Origin: Branchiostoma floridae | Taxonomy: Eukaryota > Chordata > Leptocardii > Amphioxiformes > Branchiostomatidae | DNA: 64,000 nucleotides | Reading direction: 5' to 3' | NCBI RefSeq assembly: GCF_000003815.2 | Contig: NC_049997.1 | Location: 2,220,484-2,284,483, forward strand | Shown: positions 57,475 through 64,000 of the stretch, piece by piece | How positions within the stretch are numbered: the stretch's first letter is position 1 | How the letters are laid out: every line of letters starts with the position of its first letter | The notes under the pieces: generated by a model | What the model was told of the DNA's origin: nothing | Databases searched by the model: none | The model's input: the letters and a program-made list of their open reading frames with translations, nothing else | Position numbers and translations under genes: made by a program

Positions 57475-57570
57475 TTGGCCGAAGTTTGGTCATTAAAGAC
57501 TTCAAACTGCTGCCAAACACCGGTCTCCGACTCCCTATCTGTCTCCCTTAATCTGAGAGGTGTAATTATG
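57475..57570 (+). repeat. Split direct repeat B1
   Basis: 96 bp from TTGGCCGAAGTTTGGTCATT to GAGGTGTAATTATG. One base differs from B2 (CCCTATCT against CCCTACCT). It overlaps A2 by eight bases. Confidence 0.9.
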
Positions 57571-57674
57571 GTAGAATGGCGCCCCCAGGCGTTATTGTGG
57601 GGAATTGCACCGACGTTTCCCAGACTGCACTGCGGCTCCGGGGCCTGGGAGAGAACTTGCACGGCAAAATCTCA
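57563..57674 (+). repeat. Split direct repeat A2
   Basis: Identical by eye to A1. It directly follows B1, forming the B1A2 unit expected at the internal junction of such elements. Confidence 0.9.
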
Positions 57675-57829
57675 CCTCCACCCGCCCAAGCTGGCAACAC
57701 ATTGAACTCTAGGACAGTTATCATAATCTCACCTTCACATGAGGCTCAAGCATGTTATTGTTTCGAAGACATTATTAATCGCAGTAACCCAGGCATATGG
57801 CTCACCCTGTATCTAAGCAAGTCATTAGT

Positions 57830-58210
57830 ATATAGCACTTTATTGTTAGGTCTCTTGTTACGGCCTGTAATATTGTATAACCAGGGGTAACCATTTTACA
57901 TGGTTCACCCTCTATGCAGATAGGCATTAATAATAATATAGAGCAAACCTCTTGTTAGTTATCTTGTTATAGCTCTTATTGTTAGGTCTCTTGTTACCGC
58001 CTGTAAGATTGTATACACAGCAGTAATCGTTTACATGGTTCACCTATTTCAAGATAGTCGTCAGTATAGAGCAAAATTCTTGTTAGGCATCGTGTTATAG
58101 CTCTAAGCTATTCTAATTAGAAGTAACACCCTTCATATGGTTCCCTTTGTATCTAGGATAGCCAGCAGTATACAGCAGCATTGCTTATCAGGCTAGTCCA
58201 TATTGTAGTT
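57830..58210 (+). repeat. Diverged tandem repeats between A2 and B2
   Basis: TAGGTCTCTTGTTACGGCCT at about 57847 recurs as TAGGTCTCTTGTTACCGCCT at about 57984, a period of about 137 bp. A third weaker copy follows (CATGGTTCAC/CATATGGTTCCC, GCAGTATA). No coding frame. Confidence 0.65.
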
Positions 58211-58314
58211 TAGAAGGCACATCTGGTGGCCTACAGGATATGTTAGATTAGGTCGTTAATAGTTTAGTCTCTTATTTTTGAAGTTTTGCTGACAGCTCGT
58301 TTCAGTTTTAGCTG

Positions 58315-58410
58315 TTGGCCGAAGTTTGGTCATTAAAGACTTCAAACTGCTGCCAAACACCGGTCTCCGACTCCCTACCTGTCTCCCTTAATCTGAGAGG
58401 TGTAATTATG
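58315..58410 (+). repeat. Split direct repeat B2 (3' end of the element)
   Basis: The terminal copy of B ends GTGTAATTATG and then gives way to unrelated ATGGACAACC. Its last eight bases equal the first eight of A1, as expected if a circular intermediate closed there. Confidence 0.85.
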
Positions 58411-59333
58411 ATGGACAACCTTTTGTTTGCCACATTGAACTCGTTTTAGATCTATCATAGCCGCCGGGTGAGAAAGGTGTATAAAGTGTCATAGACACAG
58501 TGGATAACAATCCACTGACCCTACGGCCTCAAATGGGCTATGGCACTACCTCCCTTTTTTGTTACAATACGTGAAAACATGCCAGGAATTCTAAGAACAT
58601 ACTTTAATAGAATACAAAAAATCCTGTATAGTTTTCGCTACAGGATTTGCATAGTTTGTATTTACATAGTTGGAATACGTAAAGTTATGAAGGCAAGTTT
58701 AAATCATCAAAGGAGAGACAATCCTTACCTTAATACATAGGGAACTTTTCATAAAGAAAGATTTAGACTTCACTCTGAAAGCTTCTTAATAAAGTAAACA
58801 ACAACGACAGTAAATGTAATATGCCCGTTTAATCATTGTCAGTGAAATACCTATAACATATTGTGAGAGAGTTGCGAGGTGATATCTTTTCGCCTCCCCC
58901 AAAAGATCTAAGTAAACATAACAAGATAATGATGTCAATAACAAGAGATATTATAAACATACCCAGCCTACTGTATAACTTTAGACTATAACGTTGTCAC
59001 CTTTAACACTTTGTATGTATTCATTCTAAAACTATTAACAGGAAATCGCCCGGTGTAACTGAGGAAAAGTAGTGCATCCTATCTGCAACGTTTGACCGTT
59101 TCCAAGTAACATATCTAGCTGCTTGAGTAACTGCTACTTGACACTATTAGCACTGTTGCAGTTTAGTAAAAGGGAACTTTGGTCAAGTTAAGAGTAAAAG
59201 CCTAGTTGGGGTTAATTGGCCTAGGAGTGATCTGGTAGGCTGGGGTTAGACTGCAAAAAAGACTTAAATACTAAAGCCACTTATTTGTCCTTATTCAACT
59301 AACACGCGTCTGCTTGGAGACTACGGAGCGCCC
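58411..59333. other. 3' flank of the gasdermin-like paralogue
   Basis: The start (58443-58535) holds a SINE-like 3' part (GCCGGGTGAGAAAGGTGTAT, AACAATCCACTGACCCTACG) inverse to the end of the SINE at 55046. From about 59070 it matches 49436-49515. No gene was found. Confidence 0.5.
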
Positions 59334-62300
59334 TCAGATCCAGTGGCAGCCCCCCTCCCCCTCTCTCTCCAAGGCGGCCTCCAGGATGGTCTGTAACACC
59401 TCCCCTGCCACGGTGTCCTCCCCCACCTCCCGGATCAGCATCCCCAGGGCCCCGGGCGGGATGTCGGGGTCTCCGTCCCGGAGCTCCAGGTGACGCCACA
59501 GGATACGGCGTACAGCGGACCTGCGGGAGCAGACAGGTTGAAAAATTTATAAAATGGCTACTTAGTTTTACATGTCGATCATGTTCAGCCAGACATGTAT
59601 GCCTCTTTAACAAGGGGCAGCTAGTTTCAAATATATAACATATTGTCCCACAATATCACAGTATAGAATAAAGTACAGGCGTGGCGAACAATGACATTTA
59701 AAAAAAAGGAGTACGAGCTAATCAAACACACTGTCTATGGAATTGGGTCGAATCTGTTATGGAAACCTCCTAAATTTTCCTTTTCAATTTCCTTTGTAAT
59801 ACTTACCAGTCAATATTTTCTCCAGTCTGTTTCTCAGCTTCACTCTCGGTGTCTGAATCAGCATTTCCTTGTTCAACTCCCTAAAGCGATAAACATATAA
59901 ATCAGTGTATTCTGCATTTATGATTTATACAATTTGATTGCAAATTATTTTTTTTAATTTCACGCTCATATTGTGCAATTCTATATATTGCACAGAAATT
60001 AAGAAGCTAGATAGATGCGTATCCTCAAAGTAATCAGCAACATGTCTGAATGTCATTTGACTTTTCTTGAAGATAACAAGGTGTTTTCTCATAACAAAAT
60101 TGAATAAATGAGGATAATTCACAAACGATACCTGAAGCTCCTGTATCAGTGACTCTATTGCCTTCTCAATCTCTTCAGCTTCTGTAAAATGTTAAGTAAA
60201 GCACATTTCATTCCTACATGTGTCTGAGGGACATCAAAACGTAAGTAAAGTTAGTACAAACTGGTTTGTAAAAAGAACTCTCCTACATACTATATTCTAT
60301 CAACGTGATGAAATTATTTTCGGGCTGCTGGTGTCATAACGTTATATCTATTTCACGGTAGACGACTGTAAATTGATCGTCTGCGTTTTCGTACGAAATT
60401 GAAAAGCATTTGGCATCCATATGTTCTATGAGGGTAGAAAGCTCATAGAAATCTTAGAGAAGGATACTAGTATACAGATAGAAATGGTTCACAGCCATAC
60501 TTCTTCACTGCTTCCAACAAAAGCTAAAAATTGAATCACATTGTGGCATTCTAGTATTTCTATGATGCAACATAAAACATATTGTAGTGCTGACATAACT
60601 TAACGTACTGAACCGTAACAGCCATAGACTTTCTTACCTTTAAGAGTGGGTACAGCCGGTGGATTCTCTGGGTCGCAAAACTGCAGCTGCACATGCGCAG
60701 TAGCCTGGATTCCCAGCTTACTGTGCGTTTGAGTCAGGCCCGTTATCACCTTCCCGTCATGCACCACGTTCTAGAGAAGATCGTAAAACGAGTTTTGAAA
60801 GTACCAATTTATCGACGATGTTGACAAAGTATAAATATATTACAAGTAATTTTGTGATAAGCATTTACATTTGCACGGATTGTGGGGAAGCAAAATAACA
60901 TAGCATCGTAGAGAACATATGTACATATATATTGTATGCAATCCGATACAGCAGTTGACAGGCATTATATCCAACATTGTTCTAAACATTCCTGGTGATG
61001 TCCTGCAACTTCAAATGAACTACATGTGTTCAGTTCCCCAACATGTAAGGCATAACCGCCACCTGTACACATTAACTGTTAATGTTCTATATAACGCTAG
61101 TCCACCTTTATCCGTTGGGTAACCTATATCCTTTGCATTTTTAAAACAGTGTATTTAGGCACATCAAGTCGAAGGGCGGTAGTTTTAAACTGCAATATCC
61201 TTAAAATATTGCAATTTGAAACTAACGTCTGTCAACGTGATATCCAGAAATACCCTGTTTTTAAAAGCAACGGATATAAGTTACCCAACGGATAAAGGTG
61301 AACTAGCGTTAACGTCATGTTCTATTTATAAGTTGTGTAATTTGTGACGCTACCATCCGGGCGTACACCCTGTGGAGCCTTCGCATGATGTCGCTCACGC
61401 TGTCGTTCTCCATGACAGTCATTTTCAGCTGGCTTGTTGGTACGGCGACTTGGATATCAAAGCCTAGGAACAACAGGTGTTGCAGTTTAAGAACAGATGA
61501 TCAGTGGAAACCCAAGAAGATGAAAAGTTACTGTCTCTCCCACAGAGAGAGGGGGGGAAGAGAGAGAGAAAGAGAGAAACGGAGACAGAGAGAGAGAGAG
61601 AGAGGAGCTAGTTATCTATACATATATAAGAGAGAGACACGGAGAGAAACGGGGGTTGCCAACTTTCTAGGAACACGGAAGAAAGGGCACTTTCCATTTG
61701 AATGTTCGCGCAAGGCATTCTGCAGGTGTGTCCAGTCCATACATATGGAGAATGTCATTATCTGTCATTAACCAATTAAAACATAGAAGGTGAAAATTTA
61801 CCTGCAGTAACAGGTGGTGCGTCTTCTACCTTGAACACCAATTTGTTTGGGTCTTCTGGTTCATCTTGTTCTTCGATCCATCGATTTTCTGTTTCATTCC
61901 ACCAACTTTTAACAGAAACAGCACGACGATCCATGTTGTCCCACAGCAGATCGAGGTCGTCAAGCCTTTGACGGACATCTGTCACCTTCTGGTCACCATG
62001 ATACACCACCTACGGGTCAGAGGTCAGTTGTGAAAAAAGCATAAGATATGCTGCCGCTTACTTCTTACGGTCTTTTACTTGCAACAACCAATTATCGACT
62101 TTCCTGCTTCAGTTGTATTCAGAATTCCATTGACTTAAGTCCTGAATCACTTCCATGTAAGATACGCCACGGCAGCAATTAGTAAAAGGTGCCAGGAAGT
62201 CGGTACCGTCCGCCATCTCTGTCGGGTGATGGTTGTTTTGCCCTCTTGTAGATATATTGCCTGTTTGATTTCTTTATGAAAGAACTCCTGTACATTGTCT

Positions 62301-63968
62301 TACATTGGGAGATTATAATTTTGTTTTCTTTTTTCTGATCCAAATATACTATCATGACTTACCAAGAGCGACATCACCTTCTCCGGTAGCGTGTCGATGC
62401 GCTCATCCTCCCCCACGCGCAGGGTCACTTGACAGGCTTCAAAGGTCAGCTCCAGTTCACATTTCCCCAACGAACGCCCTTGTAGGCAGAAAGTAAATGT
62501 TACTTTTATAACGTCATGCAGACAACGTCAATAAATCATGACACTGGCACTCTGTATCTGTATTCAAATCCTGCCACCTGGAATATTCTAGAAATAGACA
62601 GATAATGTGCTAAGGGAGTTGGCGGGCCGAGGAGTACAATATGCGACCTAGTCACCAGATAAAACGTGTTATTTGGACAATTTCTAGTATTTTCCAGCGG
62701 CCTGTGGGGCCTGGTAGAGGCCTAAATCTGCCCTACAAAGTGACAATGACATCTTCTAGTGGGTAGAAAACTTGTTATAAACAATACATGCTGCTGTACG
62801 AATACGACTGCAAGTCTTACCCCCATCTCATATGTGTTTGTAGTAATCATAGCACAATGCTAAACTTTCTTCCAATACACAAAAGTACACATGGATTAAA
62901 TTTTCACCAACCAATGTTGCCTTCTTCAGGATCAATACTGATCAATACCATCAGAATTGATCCAATCAATACCATTAGTATTAATCCTGAAGAAGGAAGA
63001 ACGTTTAGCATTGTTCTGTGACTGTAAGTCTTGTAGACTTTCAGGGTAGATACGTACCACCCTCAAGACTATTGAGCATTCCTCCACGAAAACCCTCTGT
63101 CAGTTCGATGACTGCGTTTGCCTTGATCCCGTACTCCCTGAACGTTCGGGCAGCACGAACTATGTCTCGCTCCTCTTCTTTAGTCTCAGCGTTGGTCCAG
63201 CTAATAAAGCCCTGATTACACAGCGTATAAAGAGACATATGTTATCATTTGATCAAAGTTGACCTAAGCTGGTCATCGATCGAACCCTCTGAAGGCTGCA
63301 GGCTGTGTTGCCTACCCCACTATACTTTTCATTTTCTCGGTGGGGCATGTTAGACTTGGTGCCGAAGAGCTGGTCAGTGAAGGCCCAGTGACAACACTCT
63401 TTACTCCACTTGCCCTGAAGAAGGTGACAGACGGTCACCGAAACGTCGGTGTGGGATAAACCATAGGTTGTGTAAAATATTCACTCTTTAATCCAGGTTA
63501 CACCCCAACGGATTTGTACAATGCATGGCCATTTGACCGGTTTTAGCCAATTAACTTAGCCAATGGATGAAGGGAATTATTTCGAATTGGTATTTCTGTT
63601 TTTGAAAGTTTTAAGATCATATACAGGAGGAAACTGTAACAGTTCCATGGCGTGGCAGTCCGAGGAAAAAAGCTGTTACTGATATTTGGCTCTGACAGAT
63701 CCGTCTGTTATGCTGTATCCCCTGTGCTGTGGCTATGTATTTCAATTCGTTTTAAACGCTTCATCAATTTTTACAAAATATGTGCTTTTAGACAGTTCAC
63801 GTGATATCAACAACCGGGTAAAAAAAAAACTTTTAAGAACTAAACCATAGACAAATTAAGTATTAGGTGGATAACCTACATCATCACATTCTCGGTCACC
63901 GAAGACTCGGACAATCGGATCATCTTCGGCCACGTAGTAGCAGTTCCCTTCGACGGTCACTTGGAACT
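59334..63968 (-). CDS. Paralogous gasdermin-like gene, 3' part (runs off right edge)
   Basis: Exons: 63968-63880, 63211-63058, 62478-62363, 62009-61802, 61463-61354, 60770-60638, 60181-60132, 59880-59807, 59520-59334 (TGA). Phases match the copy at 35188-45361 exon by exon. Shared stretches include VTVEGNCYYVAEDDPIVRVF, FREYGIKANAVIEL, KCELELTFEACQVTLRVGED and VRRILWRHLELRDGDPDIPP. Exon 61802-62009 is in frame here, unlike its partner. The C-terminus differs: after EREGEGG this copy ends CHWI, the other about ten residues later. The exon at 62478 starts at a new acceptor after a deletion. The presumed pore-forming N-terminal exons lie outside the window, so the role can only be inferred from the sister gene. 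Confidence 0.72.
61094..61309. mobile_element. 216-bp palindromic MITE, TA target
   Basis: The ends ACGCTAGTCCACCTTTATCC and GGATAAAGGTGAACTAGCGT are inverted repeats, with TA on each side (61092-61093, 61310-61311). This fits a Tc1/mariner-type MITE. It is the same family as 33285-33510. It lies in an intron of the gasdermin-like paralogue; the matching intron of the first copy lacks it. Confidence 0.8.
61540..61655. repeat. (GA)n-rich microsatellite
   Basis: GAGAGAGAAAGAGAGAAACG and similar purine runs in an intron of the paralogue. No open frame across it is credible. Confidence 0.85.
62363..62478 (-). CDS. Paralogue exon shortened by deletion, new 3' splice site
   Basis: The partner exon 40103-40239 is 137 nt and opens GLELHELQIELGKCELEL. 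Here it is 116 nt and opens with a short GRS-type start before LGKCELELTF. The genomic sequence jumps from TTTCCCCAAC directly to the former intron string TTGTAGGCAGAAAGTAAATG (partner near 40368), so the old acceptor is gone. CTGCCTACAAG at the junction gives an AG that keeps phase 1. Exonic length fell by 21 nt, exactly seven codons, if this AG is used. Confidence 0.65.
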
Positions 63969-64000
63969 CTGCAACACACATCAGATCCATGTATAAGTCT

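Larger units (their letters stand above)
55538..58410 (+). mobile_element. Ngaro-like retroelement with split direct repeats, gag only
   Basis: Order: A1 (55538-55649), gag-type ORF (55704-56636), non-coding, B1 (57475-57570), A2 (57563-57674), spacer, B2 (58315-58410). A1 and A2 are 112 bp and identical by eye. B1 and B2 are 96 bp with one difference. B1 and A2 overlap by TAATTATG, which is also the first base string of A1 and the last of B2. A1-ORF-B1A2-B2 is the split-direct-repeat layout described for Ngaro and PAT-type tyrosine-recombinase retrotransposons, which integrate via a circle and make no target duplication; none is seen here. I find no reverse transcriptase, RNase H or recombinase frame, so it would need another element's enzymes. 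Confidence 0.75.

Noticed and set aside
55538-57674. LTR retrotransposon with 112-bp LTRs
   Set aside because: A1 and A2 do not start TG and end CA, no primer-binding site or pol frame is seen, and the extra B1/B2 pair beyond A2 fits split direct repeats better.

Overview
The window is eukaryotic nuclear DNA. Genes are split into short exons with GT-AG introns, mostly phase 1 or phase 0. Long AT-rich non-coding stretches, microsatellites, SINEs, 5'-truncated LINEs and many small inverted-repeat transposons fill the rest. C-type lectin, CUB and sushi modules, a tandemly duplicated gasdermin-like gene and the mix of LINE, SINE and split-repeat retroelements suggest an invertebrate deuterostome. 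An amphioxus (Branchiostoma) is the best guess, but this is inference from content only. All gene models were spliced by eye from reading frames, splice consensus and intron phase.

Layout. (1) 573-6626, plus strand: the 3' part of a secreted C-type lectin gene, order CTLD, linker, CUB, CTLD; it starts left of the window. (2) 7.9-11.0 kb: LINE scraps and a tRNA-derived SINE. (3) 11.1-16.75 kb, minus strand: a secreted lectin gene (signal peptide, coiled-coil neck, CTLD with EPN and WND motifs, sushi) and a downstream tandem copy of its CTLD and sushi exons. (4) 21.1-25.9 kb, minus strand: a three-exon gene for a two-pass membrane protein whose C-terminal part resembles an RNA-binding gag-like module. 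(5) 26-35 kb: no gene seen; a 1.7-kb foldback transposon with TTA target duplications, a tandem array of about 160 bp, SINEs and palindromic MITEs. (6) 35.2-45.4 kb, minus strand: a 14-exon gene whose N-terminal third looks like a gasdermin pore-forming domain. A paralogue fills 59.3-64.0 kb on the same strand and runs off the right edge. (7) 45.4-59.3 kb, between the two paralogues: two LINE copies lying tail to tail, relics of the duplicated gene, several MITEs, and a 2.9-kb retroelement at 55538-58410 with a gag ORF and A1-ORF-B1A2-B2 split direct repeats, the arrangement known from Ngaro-type tyrosine-recombinase retrotransposons.

How the parts relate. The lectin genes encode secreted recognition proteins, and the gasdermin-like pair would be intracellular membrane-permeabilising effectors if the family call is right. 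Their neighbourhood is compatible with an innate-immunity role but does not prove one. The duplicated gasdermin-like pair serves as an internal control: comparing the copies exposes a frameshift in one, an exon-edge deletion in the other, and the exact empty site of a transposon insertion.
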